Positions 1 through 7,262 of a stretch of DNA of 35,713 nucleotides are shown in pieces. The notes below the pieces were generated by a model, which was given only the letters and a program-made list of their open reading frames with translations, was not told the origin of the DNA and made no database searches. This DNA is from JAUWKC01 sp035529895 (GTDB lineage: Bacteria > Planctomycetota > Phycisphaerae > Sedimentisphaerales > Anaerobacaceae), in assembly GCA_035529895.1 (NCBI GenBank), contig DATKVV010000076.1:1-35713 (forward strand), in the 5' to 3' direction. How positions within the stretch are numbered: position 1 is the first letter of the stretch; each line of letters opens with the position of its first letter. The translations under genes were made by a program, and so were the position numbers.

Positions 1-56
1 TCAACCAGTTGTATTCGTTCTTCACTTGTCAATTCTACTACATATTTCTTTTGCAT
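1..56 (-). CDS. IS630-like transposase, N-terminal fragment cut by window edge
   Basis: The minus strand opens with ATG at 56 and reads 18 codons (MQKKYVVELTSEERIQLV) before the window ends. A strong ribosome binding site, AAGGAG, lies about 8 bases upstream (near 65-70). The pattern [KK]Y-V-x-L-T-x-E-E-R-x-x-L is the usual start of the helix-turn-helix domain of IS630-family transposases, which move short elements by a DDE mechanism into TA targets. Only the start is visible, so neither intactness nor the catalytic residues can be judged. The element's outer end should lie between here and the HAF gene at 205, but I could not identify its terminal repeat. Confidence 0.6.
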   Translation of the reverse strand, partial: MQKKYVVELTSEERIQLV

Positions 57-204
57 TTTGTGGTCTCCTTACCGACTTTTTTTATTCATATCGGCAAAAA
101 AACCACTATGCCTGCATCTTATAAGTTACAGACTACTAGTGCGAGATGTTACGGCCCTGACCTTCGCTCCGAAAAGCCACGAGAAACAACTAAGGAGTCA
201 AGAA

Positions 205-1518
205 ATGAGAAGACAATCCGTTCTTTTGTTGGCAATATCAGTCACAATGATGACCGCAAGCCAACCCGCCGCAGCCATGCGATTCAACGTAACCGACCTC
301 GGTACCTTACCCGGCTACAATATTTCGCAGCCCTATTCAATAAACAACCACGGGCACATTGCCGGCTATGTTTGGAACACCGACTATCCCGGTTATAATC
401 GAGCCGTCCTGTTCGACCCCAACGGTACAGGCAATGATATCGACCTCGGAGCATTAGGCGGCGAACAAAGTGTAGCCTTGTCAATAAACAACAAATGCGA
501 AATCGTCGGCAGCGCTGAGACCGACCTCGCCCCCTCTATCTGGTACGCGACGATTTTTGACCCTAATGGAACCGGCAATAACAGGGCACTGCCCCCCGAA
601 GGCGCAGCCTGGCAGAATAACGACAGTGGCCAGATTGTTGGCTTTGTCCTCGTTGAGCCATCCGGAGGCGGTGACGCGGTTCGCTGCGCCGCCTTGTTCA
701 AAGCCGATAGTGAACCCAACATGGTCAACCTGGGCACACTGGACGGATATAACGAATCAGAGGCCGTCTCCATCAATAACTGCGGCCTCATCGTCGGAAC
801 CGCATACAACCACGACGGGTCCCTGTATTTTTGGGGCGACATGCGGGCCGTTCGATTCGATTCCTCTGGTGGCGGTTACAATTTCGACTTGGGTACATTG
901 CCCGGCTATCAATGTGCCGTAGCCCTTTCAGTTAACGACAGAGGCCAAATTGTAGGAAGGGCCAACCCTCATGACATGTTGCTTGAAAACTGGAATCCAC
1001 GCGCAGTCCTCTTTGACCCGACCGGCCAGGGCAACAATACCGACTTGGGCACGCTGCCCGGATATGACAGCGCGGAGGCCTTCTGCATAAACAACAACGG
1101 CTGGATCGTCGGCCGGGCCGTAGTAGCCCAGACCTTTGCTACGCGTGCCGTCCTGTTCGAGCGCAAACTCCGGGGCAACAACATCGATCTCAACGACTGT
1201 ATAGACCCCGACCTCGGCTGCATCCTTACCGAAGCCATATCAATCAATGATAACGGTTGGATTGTCTGCTGGGGCGGAAGATCCGGCTCGGATGCCACCG
1301 CGTTTCTGCTAAAGCCCATACCCGCCGGATCCGCCGACTTTGAGCCCGACACCGACGTGGACCTCGAAGACTTTGCCGTCCTGGCCGCCGCCTGGCGAAG
1401 CACCCTCGGTGATGACAATTGGAACGGAAGCTGCGACATCTCAGAGCCGCCTGGCGGCATTATCGACGAACGCGACCTCTCCATCTTCACCGACAGTTAC
1501 CTGATATCTGCTCCCTGA
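205..1518 (+). CDS. Secreted HAF-repeat protein with C-terminal dockerin-like domain
   Basis: 437 aa from ATG 205, chosen because AAGGAG sits at 192-197 and a signal peptide starts here (MRRQ, hydrophobic run, cleavage near AAA at about residue 24). The reading frame is open further upstream, but that part looks non-coding. The body is about six repeats of the HAF type (probable extracellular repeat family): D-L-G-T-L-P-G-Y, then a S-I-N-N-x-G-x-I-V-G core, then R-A-V-L-F-D-P-x-G-x-G-N. The last 60 or so residues carry DFEPDTDVDLEDFAVLAAAW and a second D-x-D-x-x-D-x-x-D-L-x-x-F segment, like the dockerin-type calcium-binding tails common on planctomycete secreted proteins. It is probably extracellular or cell-surface attached. 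No enzymatic motif is visible, and the binding partner is unknown. Confidence 0.85.
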   Translation: MRRQSVLLLAISVTMMTASQPAAAMRFNVTDLGTLPGYNISQPYSINNHGHIAGYVWNTDYPGYNRAVLFDPNGTGNDIDLGALGGEQSVALSINNKCEIVGSAETDLAPSIWYATIFDPNGTGNNRALPPEGAAWQNNDSGQIVGFVLVEPSGGGDAVRCAALFKADSEPNMVNLGTLDGYNESEAVSINNCGLIVGTAYNHDGSLYFWGDMRAVRFDSSGGGYNFDLGTLPGYQCAVALSVNDRGQIVGRANPHDMLLENWNPRAVLFDPTGQGNNTDLGTLPGYDSAEAFCINNNGWIVGRAVVAQTFATRAVLFERKLRGNNIDLNDCIDPDLGCILTEAISINDNGWIVCWGGRSGSDATAFLLKPIPAGSADFEPDTDVDLEDFAVLAAAWRSTLGDDNWNGSCDISEPPGGIIDERDLSIFTDSYLISAP

Positions 1519-1562
1519 CCTGAATCGTCCGGCCGCTCCGCAGCAGCGCTTTGTTGAAACGG

Positions 1563-2462
1563 TCATTTTAACTTTCTGGCCACCGCCTCAATATGGGCAG
1601 GGCCTGTGCCACAGCAGCCGCCGATGATGCTCACACCGGCCGAGTGCATCTTCTCCGCCGCCGCCGCGAAATCCTCCGGTGACACGTCATACACCGTCTT
1701 GCCCTCAATCAATTCCGGCTTTCCCGCGTTAGGCTCGGCCAGAAGCGCCATATCCGCGCCGCAAGCTTTCGCCGCCGAGACAAACTTTGCTGCCAACTCC
1801 ACGTACCCCTCAAGTGACGCCGTCCCGCAGTTGAACCCTACCGCATCTACTCTTAACGATACGATTTTTGAAACGGCAGCCTCGACACGAACACCCATCA
1901 TTGTCGTGAAATTATCGCCGGCATGGTCAAACGCCATCGACGCGAATACCGGCAATCCGGCACAAATCGATTTCACGGCTTCAATTGCAACCTCTATCTC
2001 CTCCAAAGCCGTCATCGTCTCGATTATAAAGCCGTCCACCCCCCCTGCCAAAAGCCCTTTTGCCTGCCGGGCAAAGGCCTCTTTCAATTCCTCCCGCTTC
2101 AGTGTCCCCAAAGGCTCCAGAAAATCACCGCTCGGCCCAATATCACCCAGCACATGATACTCCTGTCCCGCCGCCCGCCGAGCCACTTCCGCCCCGGCCC
2201 TGTTTATCTCTTCGACCCTGTCTGCAAACCCGTGCCGGCCCAAAGCATAGCGATTGCCACCGAACGTATTGGTAAGAACACCATCGCTGCCGGCCTCCAG
2301 ATACGCACGGTGTACATCCAGAACAACGTCGGGTGACTCGATATTCAGATAATCGTTGCACTTACCCGCCTCAACACCGCGAGCAATTAATTGAGTCCCC
2401 ATCGCCCCATCCAGTAAGAACAATCCCCGCCTTATCCTCTCCCGCAAACTTACCCTGCTCAT
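1563..2462 (-). CDS. Homocysteine S-methyltransferase family protein
   Basis: 299 aa, the size of a stand-alone homocysteine-binding TIM barrel (as in MmuM, BhmT or the MetH N-terminal module). These enzymes transfer a methyl group to homocysteine to make methionine, using S-methylmethionine, betaine or a folate/corrinoid partner. The three zinc-binding cysteines are present: C212 in G-F-N-C-G, and C283 and C284 in I-I-G-G-C-C-G-T. The N-terminal LLDGAMGTQL is the family's classic start. No cobalamin or methyltetrahydrofolate domain follows, so the methyl donor cannot be read from this gene. ATG 2462 has a CAGGGG-type ribosome site. It is the last gene of a minus-strand run, 25 bases after the lipoprotein gene. 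Confidence 0.9.
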   Translation of the reverse strand: MSRVSLRERIRRGLFLLDGAMGTQLIARGVEAGKCNDYLNIESPDVVLDVHRAYLEAGSDGVLTNTFGGNRYALGRHGFADRVEEINRAGAEVARRAAGQEYHVLGDIGPSGDFLEPLGTLKREELKEAFARQAKGLLAGGVDGFIIETMTALEEIEVAIEAVKSICAGLPVFASMAFDHAGDNFTTMMGVRVEAAVSKIVSLRVDAVGFNCGTASLEGYVELAAKFVSAAKACGADMALLAEPNAGKPELIEGKTVYDVSPEDFAAAAEKMHSAGVSIIGGCCGTGPAHIEAVARKLK

Positions 2463-2487
2463 AAATCCCCTGCCTTTCTACTATTTC

Positions 2488-3360
2488 TTACCGGGGCTGC
2501 TCTACGAGTTCTCCCCCAATGAGCCTGCTGACATGCTCAAAACCACGCGGCTCAGGCCGAGTGAAAATAGCGAGGCGCCGCTGCTCGGTGAAGCTCTCCG
2601 GTTTGACGGACTCCAGAGTAACCCTGACCGAATCTTGTTTCTCTGCGCTGCCATGCCTGACAATCTTTATAACAGTGGGAATGGAAAACCCTTCGCAAAC
2701 CTCTTTATAGCGGCTCAACTCCGCAACAGCCCCGGCCCGGCCGCTCATATCGAAATACTCAATTTTCCTGACAGTGTAGTCGCAACTGTAAGCATAAACT
2801 TTTTTGATTATCGCACCCCGCTCATTTCGTTTTGTAAGAACATCGAACGGCCCCTCGTTCGACAGTGACCAGTTCCCGCCGTCACCACCGTCCACCTGCG
2901 CAATCCCAACTGCCTCAATAATCGCTCTGGGACTTATCATAAGCTTCTCCACACTGCCCGTCTCGGCCCACCTGCCCCACCAGTAAGTGCTAATCTCCTT
3001 CGGTCTTATTGACAGCCAGAACTCACGCTCGTTCGAGCCGAGAACTATCCCTTTGGCGTCAAAACCAACGTCGCCCTGCAGGTAAAACTCAGCCGGCGGA
3101 TTCATCCACAGCCTTACGAGGAAATTCTCCTTCTTCGGCTTTCCGTTCTGGTCATAATACGACAAAAGGCACTGGCCGTTAGCTCTCAGCCCAATGGCTT
3201 TCTCACGGCGCGCCCTGAGCACAGACAGCGAGTCGAGAACATTCCCCCTGCCCGGACAAATCCGCGTCGGCCGTTCTATCTTTGGTCCGCAGCCGGCAAG
3301 AATCAACATCGCCGCCGCCCCAGAAAAGAACAATCTGCCGATTCGACCCCTGGGCCCCAC
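2488..3360 (-). CDS. Putative lipoprotein, possible LolA/LolB-like fold (DUF4292-like)
   Basis: 290 aa starting with GTG at 3360, two bases after the stop of the upstream gene, with an AGGTGG-type ribosome site inside that gene. The N-terminus is a lipoprotein signal: arginines, a hydrophobic stretch, then the lipobox L-A-G-C with Cys24. The rest is soluble and resembles periplasmic LolA/LolB-like beta-sheet proteins (R-x-x-x-A-I-G-L-R-A-N-G-Q, then an F-Y-L-Q-G-D-V-G segment), which handle lipids or lipoproteins between membranes. That resemblance is by eye and weak. The likely location is the periplasmic face of a membrane. It sits in an operon with a ComEA-like protein and a methyltransferase, which does not clarify its role. 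Confidence 0.75.
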   Translation of the reverse strand: MGPRGRIGRLFFSGAAAMLILAGCGPKIERPTRICPGRGNVLDSLSVLRARREKAIGLRANGQCLLSYYDQNGKPKKENFLVRLWMNPPAEFYLQGDVGFDAKGIVLGSNEREFWLSIRPKEISTYWWGRWAETGSVEKLMISPRAIIEAVGIAQVDGGDGGNWSLSNEGPFDVLTKRNERGAIIKKVYAYSCDYTVRKIEYFDMSGRAGAVAELSRYKEVCEGFSIPTVIKIVRHGSAEKQDSVRVTLESVKPESFTEQRRLAIFTRPEPRGFEHVSRLIGGELVEQPR

Positions 3361-3362
3361 CT

Positions 3363-3854
3363 TTACAATTCCACCTGCAATATCTGCCCCACCTGCGACT
3401 GCAATTGCTCTATCTGTGCCTCATCAAGGTGCGGATTCAACACCTCGACAAACTGCCTGTCGCTGCCCACTATTCTCAAACGCCAGATTTCCTTGCCGTC
3501 CTCGACCGTCGACGAATCATATTTCAGACGCCTCTTCCGCATCAAAACCATCGCCAGAACAAACCTGAAGTTAATCTTTTCCTGTTCTTTTTCTTCCGCC
3601 AGCCTTTCAAAAAAAGCCATCAGCATCTCGTCGTCAACAAATATCTGCTTCTTGTGCCCCGGCTGAGGCAATCTGGTCTTCCAGTAGCAAAACACATCCG
3701 GCTTTTCCGCCTCCCAGTAGGCGGCGCAGAAATCCCGCCTTTGCAGTCCTTGCTCTGTCTCTACAAGAGCGGCAAAATACTCCTGGCCGTATTCAATTTT
3801 CCTGCCCGTGCCGTAGCAATGCCCCAGCGGCTTGTCTATTTCCCACTCGTCCAT
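3363..3854 (-). CDS. Conserved hypothetical protein, planctomycete type
   Basis: 163 aa, soluble, with no signal peptide or membrane segment. I recognise the overall pattern as a hypothetical widespread in Planctomycetota: an N-terminal H-C-Y-G-T-G-R segment with 'G-x-x-Y-F-A-A-L-V', then W-E-A-E-K-P and F-C-Y-W-K-T-R, the central K-K-Q-I-F-V-D-D-E block and F-R-F-V-L-A-M-V-L-M-R-K-R-R. The cysteines at the N-terminus could bind metal, but there are too few for a standard zinc ribbon. No function is known to me. It lies between the ComEA-like gene (38 bases upstream) and the lipoprotein (GTG two bases downstream), so it is probably translated in series with them. Confidence 0.8.
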   Translation of the reverse strand: MDEWEIDKPLGHCYGTGRKIEYGQEYFAALVETEQGLQRRDFCAAYWEAEKPDVFCYWKTRLPQPGHKKQIFVDDEMLMAFFERLAEEKEQEKINFRFVLAMVLMRKRRLKYDSSTVEDGKEIWRLRIVGSDRQFVEVLNPHLDEAQIEQLQSQVGQILQVEL

Positions 3855-3892
3855 CTTTTCTTACCTGCAGGCTGAACGCTTATGCTCGATTC

Positions 3893-4303
3893 CTATTCAA
3901 ACTTCAACCATTCGCTGACATTTTGTACCGTCTTAGGCCCTATGCCCCTGACTTTCTGTAAATCATCGATAGTTTCAAAGGCCCGCTCGTTACCGTTTCT
4001 TCGCCCAAAATCCTCGCGGTAGCCCACTATCGCCTCCGCTCGTCCGATGCCTATGCCCGGCAATCTCACCAGGCTGCCTAAAGGCGCATTGTTCGGATTT
4101 ATTCTCGTATCCAATTCAATCTCTTGCGAATGCCCCGACTCGGCAACTTTCAAAACGACCGACAGACCGCAAAACAAAACACACACACCCACACCGATAA
4201 CAAATGCAAGTGACTGAATCCTCTCTTGCCCGGCTTCAGTCCGGATGAGACCATTGTCCGCCATATTATTTGACGATTGACGCCCTTGCCTTCCCAACGT
4301 CAA
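3893..4303 (-). CDS. ComEA-like helix-hairpin-helix DNA-binding protein
   Basis: About 136 aa. One N-terminal membrane segment (roughly residues 29-50, F-V-I-G-V-G-V-C-V-L-F-C-G-L) is followed by two helix-hairpin-helix motifs: L-V-R-L-P-G-I-G-I-G-R-A and L-Q-K-V-R-G-I-G-P-K-T. The motif D-T-R-I-N-P-N-N-A-P before the first is the ComEA signature. Such proteins bind double-stranded DNA at the membrane, in some bacteria during uptake for transformation. No other competence gene is adjacent. The frame opens with TTG at 4303, two bases after the GH10-like stop; ATG at 4264 is an alternative giving 123 aa, and neither start has a clear ribosome site. Confidence 0.8.
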   Translation of the reverse strand: MTLGRQGRQSSNNMADNGLIRTEAGQERIQSLAFVIGVGVCVLFCGLSVVLKVAESGHSQEIELDTRINPNNAPLGSLVRLPGIGIGRAEAIVGYREDFGRRNGNERAFETIDDLQKVRGIGPKTVQNVSEWLKFE

Positions 4304-4305
4304 AC

Positions 4306-5781
4306 TTACCGACCGAAAATAAGCTTCTGCAGTTTCTTGAGAGTCCGAAAAGATTCCTTGGGCTCAAGCCGGGCGGTCAAGAGACCGCTGCTGGCTATGG
4401 CACTGTCTGTCGTATCCGTAAGGTTGGAATATGTGACAGTTTCAACAAACGGCTTGCTCAGTGCTATTTTATAAAACTGCTCAATCCAATGTCCCTGCCT
4501 CGCCTGGTCCCATTCCTGGTGCCACATCCCGGCAACTTCCGGCTCGTACAAACCCGTGCCGTTCTCGCTCGGAACCTCCACCTCCGTTATGTACAATGGC
4601 TTGGCCGCAGCCCCGAAGTAATCCAAAATGGACGATATCTGCATCATGTCCCGCACGTGCATCCCGGATTCGTTCTTGCCGAACCGCATCTGCAGCCCGA
4701 ACGCGTCGAAATTAATCCCGCTCTGCACCACCATGTCCATATATACCAAAGGCGGAATCGTATTCGGCGTGGTCGCGTAATACTCTCCCCAGGGGTTGCT
4801 CACCTCCACTATCTTGACCGCCCTGTTGCTGACGGCCCTTACCGCCAGATTCGCCGCACGCGTCATCTCCAGAATCTGCTCGAAACTGAACCCAAAATGA
4901 TTAAGCGCATTCAGCCCGCTTATAACCCGCCACGCATGCACAATACCGGCATATCGCGCAACCATCCTTGCGACAAACCGATAGGCGGTCTCACGAACCT
5001 TCTCAAACCCCGCGCCGCTGTGCAGCAGCCATTTCGGCAGGTATGCATCTGAGAAACAAAGCAGCGGACCTCCACAAATTGCCAGTTTCTTCTTGCAAAG
5101 CGCGTTAATACACGCGTCAACGCTCGAAAAATCATAGGTGCCTCTGCTCGACTCTATCGCAGCCCAATTCACAGGCACCGTTACAAATCCGAATAACTCC
5201 ACCAGTTTCTCAATATACCCGGCATTGGTAATCTGGCCCGGGTCTACTCTGCACCCAAGGCAGCCCCGGCTGAAACCGTGGTTCTTCCCTCGCGCCTCGA
5301 AAAGCGATTGCGCCTGCATCATTGCCAGCTTCTCCGAAAGAACGGTCGCCTTCTGCAGGGATTTATCCGCAAACTTCGACGCCGCAGGAGGCTCGCCAAT
5401 ATTTTGAATCGCCTCAATTAACAAGCCCCGCGCCTCTTTCGACAGGTCTTCCAAACCCTCCATCCCGTCGAAAATCCCCCAATCCTCCTGCTTGTTGATG
5501 ACATGCATCAGCTTGGCCCGTGCTATCTCAACATTCAAAACATACCGCCCATCCCTTTCCGGCAGACACGTTGTCGGCAAAAGAACTTTCCCAAAACCCT
5601 CTACAGGCCACAGCAAAGCCAGACCCGCGGTTTCCAGGTTCGTCTTCTCACACACGATAACGCCGTCTCGCAGCGAGACCTGCGCCCGCCGAATCGCCAT
5701 TCCGTCCGTTCCGAAAAGATAGGCCCCGCACAACGTAAAATTATCAACTGCACTGCCGTGTCTGAAAACTTGAAATTCCAC
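4306..5781 (-). CDS. GH10 xylanase-like protein lacking the acid/base glutamate
   Basis: 491 aa. The first 180 or so residues form an unrecognised, probably beta-rich domain with no signal peptide. From about residue 185 the sequence follows glycoside hydrolase family 10 (TIM barrel): V-P-V-N-W-A-A-I-E-S-S-R-G-T-Y-D-F corresponds to the W-x-x-x-E-P-x-x-G-x-x-x-F region, and I-T-E-V-E-V-P (Glu400) to the nucleophile motif I-T-E-L-D-V. The acid/base motif W-D-V-V-N-E-A is replaced by W284-R-V-I-S-G289-L, so the catalytic Glu is Gly. Retaining xylanase activity is therefore unlikely; carbohydrate binding or a different chemistry is possible. The start is GTG 5781 with GAGG about 6 bases upstream. 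It heads the minus-strand operon that runs to the methyltransferase. Confidence 0.75.
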   Translation of the reverse strand: MEFQVFRHGSAVDNFTLCGAYLFGTDGMAIRRAQVSLRDGVIVCEKTNLETAGLALLWPVEGFGKVLLPTTCLPERDGRYVLNVEIARAKLMHVINKQEDWGIFDGMEGLEDLSKEARGLLIEAIQNIGEPPAASKFADKSLQKATVLSEKLAMMQAQSLFEARGKNHGFSRGCLGCRVDPGQITNAGYIEKLVELFGFVTVPVNWAAIESSRGTYDFSSVDACINALCKKKLAICGGPLLCFSDAYLPKWLLHSGAGFEKVRETAYRFVARMVARYAGIVHAWRVISGLNALNHFGFSFEQILEMTRAANLAVRAVSNRAVKIVEVSNPWGEYYATTPNTIPPLVYMDMVVQSGINFDAFGLQMRFGKNESGMHVRDMMQISSILDYFGAAAKPLYITEVEVPSENGTGLYEPEVAGMWHQEWDQARQGHWIEQFYKIALSKPFVETVTYSNLTDTTDSAIASSGLLTARLEPKESFRTLKKLQKLIFGR

Positions 5782-5790
5782 TTTTTTCCT

Positions 5791-5805
5791 CTAATAAATT
5801 ATTAG
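5791..5805. promoter_or_regulatory. 15-bp perfect palindrome beside the ribosome site of the GH10-like gene
   Basis: The + strand reads CTAATAA-A-TTATTAG, a perfect 7-bp inverted repeat around a single base. It lies immediately upstream of the GAGG ribosome site of the minus-strand gene starting at 5781 and about 80 bases downstream of the proposed start of transcription. It could be an operator, or an RNA hairpin close to the ribosome site. AT-rich palindromes of this size can also arise by chance. Confidence 0.35.
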
Positions 5806-5892
5806 GCCTTTGGGGGTCCGGCGCATAAAAACTTACCATGCCAGGTCTCCAGCCGTCAATGAAAAAATACACATGCCGGCCCAACTGCCCCT

Positions 5893-5920
5893 ATTATAGC
5901 GATTCGACGCCCCAACACAA
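5893..5920 (-). promoter_or_regulatory. Candidate sigma-70 promoter for the GH10-to-methyltransferase operon
   Basis: Reading the minus strand: -35 TTGTGT (5915-5920), 16-base spacer, perfect -10 TATAAT (5893-5898). Transcription would start near 5886, giving a leader of about 105 bases before GTG 5781 that includes the palindrome at 5791-5805. The -10 is consensus; the -35 matches only its first half well. Confidence 0.5.
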
Positions 5921-5981
5921 TCAAAAGTTCAGATTTGATAAGGTCAATATCGGTCCGGTGCCAAAATGGAAGCCCCTTCCA

Positions 5982-6011
5982 TTCTCCGTGGTACTACGAC
6001 GAAGGATGAAT
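5982..6011. repeat. Intergenic repeat family B, copy 1
   Basis: 30 bases from TTCTCCGT to GGATGAAT. It matches 11005-11034 at 27 of 30 positions by direct reading. The central inverted repeat (CGTGGTA/CTACG) is imperfect in this copy. It lies 68 bases past the stop of the minus-strand DUF4340 gene, the last gene of the ABC operon. The second copy is also just past a minus-strand gene, so a transcript-end structure or a small mobile repeat are both possible. Confidence 0.6.
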
Positions 6012-6079
6012 TGCGGTTATGCGCCAATCTAACAAGGCGATAAAGACCTCCGGAAAACCAATCACCCGCTGTTCGGCCT

Positions 6080-7225
6080 TTATTCCGGCTGTGTGCTCTC
6101 TGCCGGCCCGCCAGCACCCCCAGTGGATGGCTGGTTGGCGTCTTTCAGCTCTTGTGCCTTTGGTTTTTCCTCTTCGAGCAGGTCCGCCAGTTTCCTCACC
6201 AGGTTCTTTGCCTTCCATTCGGAAACTTCATAAACCCACCCCTGATGTCTTTTGGTGAAATCGGCCGCGCGGTCGCGAGCAAGCAGCTTCGCCTCCTTGT
6301 CCTTGAGCTCTTCGCCGGACTCGAGAATCCGGGGCGGCTCGCCCGTGTACTGGGCGCTGCATTTGACGTATGTCTTGCCGTCTGCCTCGGCAATCTTGAA
6401 AGTATATACAGTCGAGTCCTTCAGCGCCGAAACGTACGTATTGTCGAATTTCAATTTGCCCTCTTCGTCAGATGACTCTTTCTTTACGTCGTTGAAGGAC
6501 AGACTCGACAAAGCCGAAAGCACCTCCCTGCAATCGCTCGTCTTCAATTTCTTTCCCTCCGGAATATCATCGAGCACGATATTGTCGTCATTGCTGTCGT
6601 CAGCTCTCAACGTGTAATTGCCTTCCGGCCCGATTACCGTGACTCTGACCACGTCGCTGCGGTCAACATCCACAATTTCCTTCTCAACATAATCCATCGG
6701 TGAGCTTTCCGGCAGCGGCACATCCTGCGCCTCATAAACATCGTTGCTCCCAATCAGCCGCACATACGTGCTGCGCTTTTCCATCTGGAGCTCCGGCAGC
6801 CTGCTCGAACCGACAATGACCCCGGTAATAACCTGCCCGTCGCCGCCGAGAAACTTGACAATATTCTGGGCCTTTTCTTCGCTGACGTTCAGACTTTCAT
6901 GGTTGGCCGGGTTGCCGGTTATCAGCTCCATCGTGCGAATATCAAGGCACGAGGCAATCAGCCTGTTGACCTTGCTCGTTGACGCAGGATAGCCGTCTTT
7001 GTTCTCAACCACAAAACGCCTGCCCTGACGGACAAGCCTGGTTACGCCCTCGCCGCGGCCTATGACGATACTCGCAATCCTGGCGGGATCAAGACCCTGG
7101 ATCAGGGGTAGTGCGGTACCGGACGCTCCAACCGGCCCCATATGCTTGCGCGCCTCCGTAACGGTTAATATGACAACCATCAAAGCCGCAACAATGCCTA
7201 ATATTGCAAGTTTCCTGTTGCTCAT
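6080..7225 (-). CDS. DUF4340 domain protein of a gliding-type ABC operon
   Basis: 381 aa. One N-terminal membrane helix (about residues 7-26, L-A-I-L-G-I-V-A-A-L-M-V-V-I-L-T-V) anchors a large extracytoplasmic part. The pattern V-T-R-L-V-R-Q-G-R-R-F-V-V-E-N-K-D-G-Y-P-A then V-N-R-L-I-A-S-C-L-D is the usual DUF4340 start. The C-terminal 30 or so residues are rich in Glu, Lys, Pro and Gly and probably disordered. ATG 7225 has GGGAG about 6 bases upstream. It is the last gene after ATPase, permease and GldG-like genes. DUF4340 proteins commonly sit at this position, but their biochemical job is not established. Confidence 0.85.
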   Translation of the reverse strand: MSNRKLAILGIVAALMVVILTVTEARKHMGPVGASGTALPLIQGLDPARIASIVIGRGEGVTRLVRQGRRFVVENKDGYPASTSKVNRLIASCLDIRTMELITGNPANHESLNVSEEKAQNIVKFLGGDGQVITGVIVGSSRLPELQMEKRSTYVRLIGSNDVYEAQDVPLPESSPMDYVEKEIVDVDRSDVVRVTVIGPEGNYTLRADDSNDDNIVLDDIPEGKKLKTSDCREVLSALSSLSFNDVKKESSDEEGKLKFDNTYVSALKDSTVYTFKIAEADGKTYVKCSAQYTGEPPRILESGEELKDKEAKLLARDRAADFTKRHQGWVYEVSEWKAKNLVRKLADLLEEEKPKAQELKDANQPSTGGAGGPAESTQPE

Positions 7226-7262
7226 TATTGACTCCCAAGAAAACTACACAAAACCCTGTCTT

